Program-made: the position numbers and the translations under genes
In this document: piece after piece, positions 30,491 to 38,071 of the stretch
Layout of the letters: each line of letters starts with the position of its first letter
Numbering within the stretch: the stretch's first letter is position 1
From: an uncultured Flavobacteriales bacterium
GTDB lineage: Bacteria > Bacteroidota > Bacteroidia > Flavobacteriales_D > Sanyastnellaceae
Length of the DNA stretch: 38,141 bases
Reading direction: 5' to 3'
Assembly (NCBI GenBank): GCA_937881575.1
Contig: CALGEI010000044.1
Location: 1 to 38,141 of the forward strand
Notes under the pieces: model-generated
Told to the model about the DNA's origin: nothing
Seen by the model: the letters and a program-made list of their open reading frames with translations, nothing else
The model's database searches: none

Positions 30491-31888
30491 ATGGATAAAC
30501 CATGGAAAGAGCAGGATGGTCGCGGTTTTACGAAGCGCCAATGGGATCTCGATGAGGCTGAACGACAACATGCTCAACTGACAAAAGGAGGCGTTCCAGT
30601 TGATGCAACAACCCCCTGTATTCACGGTGACGGCATTCATATGCTGAACGATGAGGAAAAGCGTCTTGCAACAATTGCTTTCTCAGAGCTGTTGACTTCG
30701 AATAAAAAACTGACACGTTTTGTGCCTGCTTCTGGAGCTGCCTCTAGAATGTTTGCTCCACTGCGTGGAGACTTGTCCCCTGAAGTTGTTGAGACCTTGG
30801 CGGTCAATGGTCACCGTTTGCCGATGCTCAATACAGAGGCGCATGCTTCGCTCAATCCAATGGATCGCGCTCAGGCGATTGCGACAGAATTGTTAGCTCC
30901 CAACCCGGGCTGGTCGAAGTTGCCGAAAGGGCTCATTCCATTTCATCGGTATCCCAATGGGGATGTGCGCACGCCATTTGAAGAACATGCTGCGGAATGG
31001 CAGGATTTGGCGCCAGGTCAACGCATTCATTTTACGGTACCAGAACCGCATCTGAATAGCATTCGGATATTGCTCGAGAACAAGGGCTTTGATGCCATAG
31101 ATTTTTCCATTCAATCATCAGAAACGGACACCCTGGCCTTGGACTTGGAGTCCAAGGAATTGGCGCGTGATGCACAGGGTCAGTTGTTGTTCCGCCCGGG
31201 GGGGCATGGAGCATTGTTGCACAATATGAATGCGATATCGGATGACTTTGTGTTCATTCGCAACATTGACAATGTCGTTCCCCAGCATCGGATGGCAGCT
31301 CGAAACGAGGCTCAGCGTTTGCTGGGGGGGGAAGCTTACCGCTTGACCCAGGAACGCAATGCCTTGGTCATGTCGCTCAGGCAAGAAGAGCTCGGATCCA
31401 TGGAGCGCGCGATTGCCTGGTTGCGGGGATTTTCCAAGGATGAGCGTGTGCACTCGCGCGAACAGCTTTTGGATGCTTTGAATCGTCCTATTCGCGTGGC
31501 TGGAATGGTTCCAAATGAAGGCGATGCTGGAGGGGGACCATTTTGGATTCGTCTGAAGGGAGGCGCGGTGGTGCCAGCCATTGTGGAAGGAGCCGAGCTG
31601 AAGAGTGGGATGTTAGGAAAAGGCACGCATTTCAACCCGGTGGACATCTGTTGTAGTCTGACAGGTCAGGATGGATTGGCTTATGATTTGAATCAATTTG
31701 CCGCACATGAGTTGTTCTTCACGGCGGAGAAGGATTGGAATGGCCGGCCGATCAGAATTTTGGAAAGACCGGGACTCTGGAACGGTGCGATGGCCCATTG
31801 GCTCACTCGTTTCATCGAAGTTTCCGGTGACACCTTCGCACCGGTGAAGTCGGTATTAGATTTGATGGATATAAATCGTTGGAAATAA
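30491..31888 (+). CDS. DUF4301 family protein, nucleotidyltransferase-like
   Basis: A 465-residue cytoplasmic protein of a family found mainly in Bacteroidota. Near 78-92, TRFVPASGAASRMFAPL resembles the nucleotide-binding loop of sugar-phosphate nucleotidyltransferases (LAxGxGxRxxPL). Further conserved stretches are GLIPFHRYPNG, FRPGGHGALLHNMN, FIRNIDNVVP, GGGPFWIRLKGGAVVPAIVE and KGTHFNPVDICCSL. The reaction is unknown; sugar or nucleotide transfer is inferred from the fold-like motif. ATG 30491 follows directly on an exact -7 box. The gene ends at a hairpin shared with the convergent T9SS cargo gene. Family call fairly firm, function open. Confidence 0.82.
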   Translation: MDKPWKEQDGRGFTKRQWDLDEAERQHAQLTKGGVPVDATTPCIHGDGIHMLNDEEKRLATIAFSELLTSNKKLTRFVPASGAASRMFAPLRGDLSPEVVETLAVNGHRLPMLNTEAHASLNPMDRAQAIATELLAPNPGWSKLPKGLIPFHRYPNGDVRTPFEEHAAEWQDLAPGQRIHFTVPEPHLNSIRILLENKGFDAIDFSIQSSETDTLALDLESKELARDAQGQLLFRPGGHGALLHNMNAISDDFVFIRNIDNVVPQHRMAARNEAQRLLGGEAYRLTQERNALVMSLRQEELGSMERAIAWLRGFSKDERVHSREQLLDALNRPIRVAGMVPNEGDAGGGPFWIRLKGGAVVPAIVEGAELKSGMLGKGTHFNPVDICCSLTGQDGLAYDLNQFAAHELFFTAEKDWNGRPIRILERPGLWNGAMAHWLTRFIEVSGDTFAPVKSVLDLMDINRWK

Positions 31889-31917
31889 AAAAAGGGCCAC
31901 CCTTTCGGGCGGCCCTT
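31886..31917. terminator. Terminator hairpin between convergent genes
   Basis: Arms AAGGGCCACCC (31892-31902) and GGGCGGCCCTT (31907-31917) pair with one A-C mismatch around TTTC. Read on the minus strand, the stem is followed by seven T residues, so it is a strong terminator for the T9SS type A cargo gene. On the plus strand the T-run is short (CTTATC), so it is weaker for the DUF4301 gene. Confidence 0.85.
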
Positions 31918-31943
31918 ATCGCTTCAACTAAGAAGCTTTCCAT

Positions 31944-32798
31944 TTAGTGCTTCATGATGGTTGTGTTGAACACGCGTTCCTCATTGATCACGCGAACAGC
32001 ATACGCTCCAGCGTTCAAGAAGTAACGTGGGTTGATGTTCACCCGATCACCTGACTTTACGTTGGTGCGAACTTCACGGTGAATCACATTGCCCATCAAG
32101 TCCAACAAGACGACGATGGTCTGACCTTTCAAATCCTTCTCGAATTCAACTGTGAATTCGTTTGAGAATGGATTCGGGTAAGTCGAGAACGTAGAGGCCA
32201 ATTCGGTTCCACGCATCGTGGGCTGGTTGCCATATGAATCGTTCCGGTCCGCATGAACGGCATCGATTTCGTTGATGTGCTTGAGGCCAATCGCTGTCGA
32301 AATGGTGCCGTCTAGCTTCCATCCGTTCAGGTGCAAGTCTGTTCCTGGCTCAGCAGTGTAACGGCCTTCGAGGATCAAGTCTACATTGGAAGCAACTAAC
32401 TTCAAGTTGTAGCGCATTCCATTTTCGACTTTCGCATTCAATTTTGCAATGGCAGGACCAGAGAAACCGTCTTTGACGACCACTGTAGTTTTGCCTAGCA
32501 ACTCGCCTCGGCTATCTTCTATGTAAAAATGCAATTGACCATCACCAGATGTTTGCTTGATCATTGCATAGATTTTGCTTGTTTCACCTTCTGTGCAGGC
32601 TGAAAAGGATTGCGTCACAACGTCGTTGCTGTTCAATAAAAGAACCTGTGAACCCGACTGAGTCTTCGTCACACAGTCGTGTGGCAAGTTGTCAAAAGGA
32701 CCAGCTGTTGCGCTGAATGATGCTGTTTGGGCGAAAGCGGCACCTGCTCCGAAGAACAACGTTGCGGCTGCAAGGGTAAAAAACTGCTTGAGTTTCAT
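31944..32798 (-). CDS. Secreted T9SS type A sorting-domain protein
   Basis: A 284-residue secreted protein. The signal peptide (1-23) is classic, with cleavage expected after AAFA before Q24. The middle (about 25-200) is a beta-rich domain with no family I recognise, containing DNLPHDCVTKTQSGSQ and two cysteines (DCVTK and SACTEG) that could form a disulfide. The C-terminal ~80 residues are a type A T9SS sorting domain: STYPNPFSNEFTVEF, VVLLDLMGNVIHREV, LNAGAYAVRVI and a final basic IMKH. PorV, encoded at the window start, is the matching export component. It has a leadered promoter upstream and a strong terminator downstream, so it is a single-gene unit. Confidence 0.87.
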   Translation of the reverse strand: MKLKQFFTLAAATLFFGAGAAFAQTASFSATAGPFDNLPHDCVTKTQSGSQVLLLNSNDVVTQSFSACTEGETSKIYAMIKQTSGDGQLHFYIEDSRGELLGKTTVVVKDGFSGPAIAKLNAKVENGMRYNLKLVASNVDLILEGRYTAEPGTDLHLNGWKLDGTISTAIGLKHINEIDAVHADRNDSYGNQPTMRGTELASTFSTYPNPFSNEFTVEFEKDLKGQTIVVLLDLMGNVIHREVRTNVKSGDRVNINPRYFLNAGAYAVRVINEERVFNTTIMKH

Positions 32799-32829
32799 GA
32801 GAGAGGAATTAAAGTTTCGAATTGATTTT

Positions 32830-32860
32830 CAAACTTCATTTACTCCCTTGGCTGTCAAAA
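32830..32860 (-). promoter_or_regulatory. Candidate promoter for the T9SS type A cargo gene
   Basis: On the minus strand TTTTG (32856-32860) is followed after 18 bases by GAAGTTTG (32830-32837), one mismatch from TAnnTTTG. The start codon lies 31 bases further on. This is the best -33/-7 pair by spacing in the window, despite the mismatch in TA. Confidence 0.45.
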
Positions 32861-32887
32861 GGTTACGTTTTGCTTCGCGCTACACAC

Positions 32888-32906
32888 CTAACAATCTGAT
32901 TGTAAG
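32888..32906. repeat. Imperfect inverted repeat upstream of the T9SS type A gene
   Basis: CTAACAATC, T, GATTGTAAG: 9-base arms with one mismatch around a single central base. The near-zero loop favours a dimeric-protein binding site over a hairpin. It lies just upstream of the candidate promoter and 90 bases before the start codon. Confidence 0.4.
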
Positions 32907-32943
32907 CGTTTTGCGATAAAAAATCAAGGCGGAGTTTTCCGGC

Positions 32944-33594
32944 TTAATTGAGCTGAATGACCTGTGTTGGAGTCAAATGATCTTCCTTTCGATCATTGGA
33001 ACAGACGATGATGGTGGTCTGATTGGCAATGGTTTGCAAGCAGGATTGATACCAATCGATTCCTTTTTTATCGAGATTAACACAGGGTTCGTCCAGCACC
33101 ACCAGTGCGCTTTCAGTTGCCAGGGCTAGCACAAGCTTCACCCGCTGCTGCATGCCGGAGCTGAGAGTGGAGTAGGGGGATTGCAAGTGGTTTGAAAGAC
33201 CGCAGTCTCCAATCCAATCGAGAGGATCCAATCCAGGCCACCAACTTCTGAATGCCGCATGAAAGGCGAGCAGCTCTTCGATGGTTAGAAGCGGGTGCAG
33301 CGAACTGGCTGGCCCCATCAACATGGTTTGAAGCGTGATATCGTCCAGGTGCGATGTCGCTTTCGCAGCGAGTGTTTGCGTTTGGTACCACTTGATCTCT
33401 CCCGAGGTACAAGTCAAATGTCCCGCAAGGATTTGTCCTAAAGTGGACTTTCCGCTGCCATTGGTTCCTTCAATAACGACATGTTCACCTCCGGCAATGT
33501 GGGCGTTTAAGCCGCTCAGCACTTCGAGCTTTCCAAAGCGATGCTGTACACTGTTGAGTGAAATGGAACACGGAATGGCGGGATTCAATTCCAT
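32944..33594 (-). CDS. ABC transporter ATP-binding protein at the end of the lpx operon
   Basis: A compact 216-residue ATPase with Walker A IEGTNGSGKSTL, a Q-loop in DDITLQTMLMGPASSLHPLL, the signature LSSGMQQRVKLVLAL, Walker B ALVVLDEPCVNLD, and a C-terminal IVCSNDRKED. The switch His is not obvious: where VTH is usual there is VCSND. No permease is adjacent. It is the last gene after lpxA (10-base gap) and is likely cotranscribed with lipid A synthesis, but a role in lipid transport is only inference. I chose ATG 33594, since the frame upstream runs into lpxA. It resembles CcmA-size ATPases; substrate unknown. Confidence 0.85.
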   Translation of the reverse strand: MELNPAIPCSISLNSVQHRFGKLEVLSGLNAHIAGGEHVVIEGTNGSGKSTLGQILAGHLTCTSGEIKWYQTQTLAAKATSHLDDITLQTMLMGPASSLHPLLTIEELLAFHAAFRSWWPGLDPLDWIGDCGLSNHLQSPYSTLSSGMQQRVKLVLALATESALVVLDEPCVNLDKKGIDWYQSCLQTIANQTTIIVCSNDRKEDHLTPTQVIQLN

Positions 33595-33604
33595 GGTATT
33601 TTGT

Positions 33605-34387
33605 TCAAAATGGTCCGCGGATGATTCCTTTGTCTGAAGCGTTGATGAAATCGAGGATGATGCTTTTGTCCAATGTAACCGGCAGCTCAGTTTCTGCAGC
33701 GCGCAGGGCTTGAGATAAGTTGCCGTTTTGAACGTACAACATCCGGTAGATGTCTTCAATGTTCAGAATGCGTTCATTGTTGTATCCTCTGCGGCGGAGT
33801 CCTATGCTATTGACACCAATGTAAGAGAGGGGTTCACGAGCAGCCTTGATGTACGGGGGAATGTTCTTGCGGACAAGTGACCCTCCAGCGACAAACGCGT
33901 GCATTCCGATGGTAATGAATTGCTGGACGCCAACCATTCCTTCTAGAATGGCCCAATCTTCAATCGTTACGTGTCCTGCGATGTTGCCAGAATTAGCAAT
34001 AATGACATGGTCACCTACAAGCACATCATGTGCAAGGTGGGTATAGGCCATGAGCAAACAATCGTTTCCGACGGCTGTTCGCATGCGATCCGTTGTTCCG
34101 CGGTTAATGGTGACGCACTCCCGAATGACCGTCCGGTCTCCAACTTCCGCCGTAGAGGCTTCTCCGGCGTACTTGAGATCTTGGGGGATGGCTCCAATGA
34201 CAGCGCCAGGAAAAATTTTGCAATCCTGACCAATGCGTGAACCATTCATGATGGTGGCATGCGGACCAATCCAAGTCCCAGCACCAATGTGAACATCGTC
34301 CTCAATGAATGCAAACGGTTCAATGATTGCGCTTTCTGCGACGCTCGCCTTTGGACTGACGAAAGCTTGGGGTGAAATGTGACTCAC
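33605..34387 (-). CDS. lpxA: UDP-N-acetylglucosamine O-acyltransferase
   Basis: LpxA carries out the first step of lipid A synthesis, transferring a 3-hydroxyacyl chain from ACP to O3 of UDP-GlcNAc in the cytoplasm. The 260-residue protein has the left-handed parallel beta-helix hexapeptide pattern (I/V-G-x repeats through about residue 185) and a C-terminal helical domain. The catalytic base is H120 in THLAHDVLVGDH. GVNSIGLRRRGYNNE closes the helix as in E. coli LpxA. The gene lies 27 bases after lpxC/fabZ and 10 bases before the ABC ATPase. Acyl length cannot be read reliably from the sequence. Confidence 0.96.
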   Translation of the reverse strand: MSHISPQAFVSPKASVAESAIIEPFAFIEDDVHIGAGTWIGPHATIMNGSRIGQDCKIFPGAVIGAIPQDLKYAGEASTAEVGDRTVIRECVTINRGTTDRMRTAVGNDCLLMAYTHLAHDVLVGDHVIIANSGNIAGHVTIEDWAILEGMVGVQQFITIGMHAFVAGGSLVRKNIPPYIKAAREPLSYIGVNSIGLRRRGYNNERILNIEDIYRMLYVQNGNLSQALRAAETELPVTLDKSIILDFINASDKGIIRGPF

Positions 34388-34414
34388 GTTTGCGTTGGAT
34401 TCAATAAATACAGC

Positions 34415-35812
34415 TCAACTTTCCTTGACAATTTGGGCGAGCATTTCGGCTTCTGAGACCAATTCCCCTCGGACATAACCTCGTCCTTTCATGTTGACCA
34501 GTCCACGACGAATCGGTGAAATTAGTTCCAGATGAAAAACCAAAGTGTCTCCCGGTAGGACCTTCTTCTTGAATTTGACATTGTCAATTTTCATAAAGTA
34601 AGTGGTGTAGTTCTCGGGATCAGGAACCGTGTTGAGGGCGAATATACCTCCCACTTGCGCCATGGCTTCTACCTGCAAAACACCGGGCATAACCGGGTTT
34701 CCAGGAAAGTGCCCTTGAAAATAGGGCTCATTGAAGGTCACGTTCTTGGTTCCGATGATGCTGTCCTCATTGATTTCGAGCACGCGATCAACTAAAAGGA
34801 AGGGATAACGATGCGGTAGCATCGCACTGATTTGGTTGATGTCAAGGACGGATGGGCGATCAGTGCTCAGGTTGGGAGCTTTCTTTTCTTCTATCATCAT
34901 CTTCTTGAGAATTTTTGCAAAGGAGGTGTTGCCAGCGTGGCCGGGTCTTGCTGCGAGAATATGAGCTTGTAGAAAGCACCCCATGAGAGCGAGATCCCCC
35001 ATGATGTCCAACAGTTTGTGACGAGCGGGTTCGTTTTGGAATCGCAATGGAGACGTGTTCAAAACGCCCGGCACATCCCCTCGAATTTGAAGATCGTCTT
35101 TCCCCAGCAGTTGAGCGATTTCATGCAGTTCTTCATCGGTGTAGATCCGTTCGATGAGCACCACAGCGTTGTTCAGGTCTCCGCCCTTGATCAGTCCAGC
35201 ATTGGCCAGTTGTTTGACCTCACGCAGAAACACAAATGTTCGTGATCGCGCGATTTCTTCTCTGAATTCGGAAATCTTGCACATGCTGGCATGCTGGGTG
35301 CCAAGGATAGGGCTCCGGTAATCCACCATCACGGTGATTCGGAATTCGTCTTGCGGCTCCGGAACAGCAAGCATCTCCACTTCTTTTTCTTTGTCCTCGT
35401 ACCAAACATTCGAGGTCAACTTGAAATACTTTCGGTCTGCGTCTTGGTCCTCGTATCCCGCGGCCTCCAGTGCTTCAACGAACACGATGGCACTTCCGTC
35501 CATAATGGGAATCTCCGGACCGGTCAATTCAATCAAAGCGTTATCCACCTCACAACCATACAACGCCGCTAGAATGTGTTCGGTCGTGTGGACCTGAGCA
35601 CCATTTTGCTCAAGAGTCGTGCCTCTTTGGGTGCTGATGACATGGTCGACATCAGCGTCAATGATTGGGGCGTCCGGAAGATCCGAACGCTGGAATTTGT
35701 AGCCGTGATTTGCTTCAGCAGGATGGACGGTCATGGTCGTTTTTTGACCGGTATGAAGTCCAATTCCAGAGAAAGAAACCAATTGACAAATGGTTCGCTG
35801 CTTTTTTGTCAT
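34415..35812 (-). CDS. lpxC/fabZ: Bifunctional LpxC deacetylase / FabZ dehydratase
   Basis: A natural fusion typical of Bacteroidota, 465 residues. Residues 1-305 are LpxC, the zinc deacetylase that commits UDP-acyl-GlcNAc to lipid A: H79 (HTTEHILAALYG), H265 and D269 (RHKLLDIMGD) bind zinc, and H292 (GHAGN) is the general acid/base. Residues about 320-465 are FabZ, the 3-hydroxyacyl-ACP dehydratase: LPHRYPFLLVDRVLEI, with H368 in FQGHFPGNPVMPG and E382 in VEAMAQVGG. The two compete for 3-hydroxyacyl chains, so fusion may balance lipid A with fatty-acid synthesis. ATG 35812 overlaps the lpxD stop by 4 bases; the frame is open to 35947 inside lpxD but that part is not LpxC-like. Confidence 0.97.
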   Translation of the reverse strand: MTKKQRTICQLVSFSGIGLHTGQKTTMTVHPAEANHGYKFQRSDLPDAPIIDADVDHVISTQRGTTLEQNGAQVHTTEHILAALYGCEVDNALIELTGPEIPIMDGSAIVFVEALEAAGYEDQDADRKYFKLTSNVWYEDKEKEVEMLAVPEPQDEFRITVMVDYRSPILGTQHASMCKISEFREEIARSRTFVFLREVKQLANAGLIKGGDLNNAVVLIERIYTDEELHEIAQLLGKDDLQIRGDVPGVLNTSPLRFQNEPARHKLLDIMGDLALMGCFLQAHILAARPGHAGNTSFAKILKKMMIEEKKAPNLSTDRPSVLDINQISAMLPHRYPFLLVDRVLEINEDSIIGTKNVTFNEPYFQGHFPGNPVMPGVLQVEAMAQVGGIFALNTVPDPENYTTYFMKIDNVKFKKKVLPGDTLVFHLELISPIRRGLVNMKGRGYVRGELVSEAEMLAQIVKES

Positions 35813-36861
35813 GCAATAGGGCGCGTGTTTCGCTGATTTTTTTCGAGCTGTTCTAGCCGATTCATGAGACGATGCCGTGACAGGTTGCGCAGGGCAATTT
35901 GTTGCTTTTGATAATCTTTGATCGGGGTCGCAGGCGTTCCCTGCCAAATGCTATTGGGCTCTTTGATGCTGGTAGTGACTCCCGATTGAGCGGCAATCTT
36001 GACGCCATCGGCAATCTTGAGGTGACCGGCGAACCCCACCTGTCCCCCGATCATGCACCCGCTGCCAATTGACGTTGAGCCCGCAATCCCTGTTTGCGCG
36101 GCGATCACGGTGTGAGCTCCAATGGTGCAATTGTGCGCGACCTGGATTTGATTGTCAAGCTTGACGCCTTCGCCTACAATTGTTGAACCCAATGTGGCTC
36201 GATCTATCGTTGTGGCGGCCCCGATTTCACAGTTATCCTGCAGGATAACATTGCCTGTTTGGGGCACCTTTGTATATCCATCACCGGCTTGTGGTGCAAA
36301 GCCAAAGCCATCCGAACCAATAATGGCTCCCGCTTGCAGGATGCAGTTTTTTCCAATAATGCAATTGGCTAGAACCCTCACTCCGCTGTGCAACGTGCTA
36401 TTTTCTCCAATTTTCACATGCCTTCCTACGGTGACATGCGCATGGATTTCACATCCAGCACCGACCACAGCACCGTCCTCAATCACGACGAGCGGTCCGA
36501 TGTGAACATCCTCATGGACTTCGGCATTCGCACTGATCACAGCTGCGGGATGCACCGTTCGAGGCAACGCCATGGAGGCGGAGGCCACTTCAAGAAGCTT
36601 CGCAAATGCGGCGTAAGAATCCTCCACCCGAATCAATACCAACGAAGAAGGAAGCGCTTGCGTCGGTTGAAACGCAGTTGGAACAATCGCCACGGATGCT
36701 CCGGTGGTGTAGAGATAGCCCTCGTAGTCAGGATTGGACAAGAATGTCAACGAACCAGTCGAAGCATTTTCAATTTTAGCCAATGCATTCACCACGACTT
36801 GTGAATTCCCTTCGACCACTCCTTTCAACATGTGGGCCAATTCCCCTGCGGTATGCTGCAT
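35809..36861 (-). CDS. lpxD: UDP-3-O-acylglucosamine N-acyltransferase
   Basis: LpxD adds the second 3-hydroxyacyl chain to the glucosamine 2-amine, the third step of lipid A synthesis. The 350-residue protein has an N-terminal uridine-binding domain (about 1-100, LTFLSNPDYEGYL), a hexapeptide beta-helix (about 100-320) with the catalytic H243 in QVAHNCTIGAH, and a C-terminal helix. The IIGSDGFGFAP stretch is typical. An exact -7 box ends 4 bases before its ATG. It is first of the lpxD, lpxC/fabZ, lpxA, ABC ATPase series; aroB lies 38 bases upstream on the same strand, so readthrough from aroB is also possible. Confidence 0.96.
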   Translation of the reverse strand: MQHTAGELAHMLKGVVEGNSQVVVNALAKIENASTGSLTFLSNPDYEGYLYTTGASVAIVPTAFQPTQALPSSLVLIRVEDSYAAFAKLLEVASASMALPRTVHPAAVISANAEVHEDVHIGPLVVIEDGAVVGAGCEIHAHVTVGRHVKIGENSTLHSGVRVLANCIIGKNCILQAGAIIGSDGFGFAPQAGDGYTKVPQTGNVILQDNCEIGAATTIDRATLGSTIVGEGVKLDNQIQVAHNCTIGAHTVIAAQTGIAGSTSIGSGCMIGGQVGFAGHLKIADGVKIAAQSGVTTSIKEPNSIWQGTPATPIKDYQKQQIALRNLSRHRLMNRLEQLEKNQRNTRPIA

Positions 36862-36865
36862 CGTA

Positions 36866-36873
36866 CAAAGCTA
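36866..36873 (-). promoter_or_regulatory. -7 box immediately before lpxD
   Basis: Minus-strand TAGCTTTG matches TAnnTTTG exactly and ends 4 bases before the lpxD ATG, predicting a leaderless lpx operon mRNA. It lies in the 38-base gap after aroB. No -33 TTG occurs at 19-20 bases. Confidence 0.6.
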
Positions 36874-36899
36874 AGGGAGTCGATGCAATTGGTGAGCAC

Positions 36900-37991
36900 T
36901 TATTGGAACACTTGTTTCCAAATGCTTGTGAATTGAATCAAGCTTAAAGGTCGGTCCCAAGTAGCACGTCCAATCCCCTCTAACATGACATCCAGGACAA
37001 TGCCATCGCGATTCTTTTTGTCCTTCAGTACAGCGGTCCATAAATCGGAAGGATTCAACGTGACCAACCAGTCCGATTGATTGTCGTTCGGAATGGCTTC
37101 GAGCCATGCTCGAATCTTCTGGCCGACTTGTGAAAATGAATCGGATTGTTCAGGGTAAACGGAAGCACTCCATGCGATGGACCAAATCATACCCCAACCG
37201 ACGGCCATGCCATGACCAAGGGTTATGCCATCTTCTTTTGCTTTCCATTCTAAGGCATGAGCCAATGTATGTCCGAAATTCAGTGCTTTCCGCTCTGACT
37301 TGTCCATGAAGTCCGAGGCAACAATTTCTTTCTTGATGAGTGCAGCTCTCTGAATCCAAGGTTCTATGGCGCCCGTTTTGTGGATGTCAAGGTCACGGAT
37401 CTCGGTCCACAAAGCGGAATCAGCAATGAGGCTATGTTTCACCAACTCCATCCATCCATTCGTCCGCTCCAGTGCGTCCAACGAAGCAATAAACCGGGTG
37501 TCGACATAAGTTAAATCGGGCAATTGAAAAAGTCCAATTTGATTTTTGAAATGACCAAAGTTGATTCCATTTTTCCCGCCAATGGAAGCGTCGATCATAC
37601 CAACGATTGTCGTGGGTACGATGATAAAAGGCAGGCCTCTTTTGTACGTGGATGCGACGAATCCACCAAGATCTGAAATTGTGCCACCTCCGACGATGAC
37701 CAGTACATGTCCTCGATCGGTCTTCTCGTTATCCAGCCAGGTCCAAATTTGTTGAGCGACCTCGAGTGACTTGCTTTTTTCTCCAGCGGGAATAAAGCAC
37801 TTGGGACTTTCATCCCAAATGGAAGCAAGGGGATTGTAGATCGGTTCGTGGCGGAAGCGTTCATCGGCTAAAATCCGGATGCCAGCACCCGAAAGATGTT
37901 GATTCCAGAGAGTCTCTCGGTTGGCAGCTTGTTCGGGAGTGTGGAAGTGGATGGTGTGATTCACAGGTCGGATATTTGAAGGCTTATCCAT
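36900..37991 (-). CDS. aroB: 3-dehydroquinate synthase
   Basis: AroB closes the carbon ring in the second step of the shikimate pathway, using NAD and a metal ion. The 363-residue protein has the NAD-binding VIVGGGTISDLGGFVAS (99-114), the PTTIVGMIDASIGGKNGIN substrate loop, and metal ligands E182 (NGWMELVKH), H241 (NFGHTLAHALE) and H260 (LGHGMAVG). I chose ATG 37991; the frame continues upstream through the terminator and the tRNA-Phe gene (antisense), so the longer product is an artefact. The gene is separated from tRNA-Phe by a terminator and sits 38 bases upstream of lpxD. No clear -7 box is seen in the ~50 bases before its ATG. Confidence 0.95.
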   Translation of the reverse strand: MDKPSNIRPVNHTIHFHTPEQAANRETLWNQHLSGAGIRILADERFRHEPIYNPLASIWDESPKCFIPAGEKSKSLEVAQQIWTWLDNEKTDRGHVLVIVGGGTISDLGGFVASTYKRGLPFIIVPTTIVGMIDASIGGKNGINFGHFKNQIGLFQLPDLTYVDTRFIASLDALERTNGWMELVKHSLIADSALWTEIRDLDIHKTGAIEPWIQRAALIKKEIVASDFMDKSERKALNFGHTLAHALEWKAKEDGITLGHGMAVGWGMIWSIAWSASVYPEQSDSFSQVGQKIRAWLEAIPNDNQSDWLVTLNPSDLWTAVLKDKKNRDGIVLDVMLEGIGRATWDRPLSLIQFTSIWKQVFQ

Positions 37992-38041
37992 AGTCGATGC
38001 GTTTGGTTGGTGCCAGTGCAATGCTACTCCATGTTTTGAAA

Positions 38042-38068
38042 CAAAAAAAGCCAGCGTGAGCTGGCTTT
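38042..38068 (-). terminator. Terminator after tRNA-Phe
   Basis: The 7-base-pair stem AGCCAGC/GCTGGCT closes around a 4-base loop and, on the minus strand, is followed by seven T residues (A-run at 38043-38049). It begins directly after the tRNA 3' end and separates it from aroB. Confidence 0.88.
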
Positions 38069-38071
38069 TCG

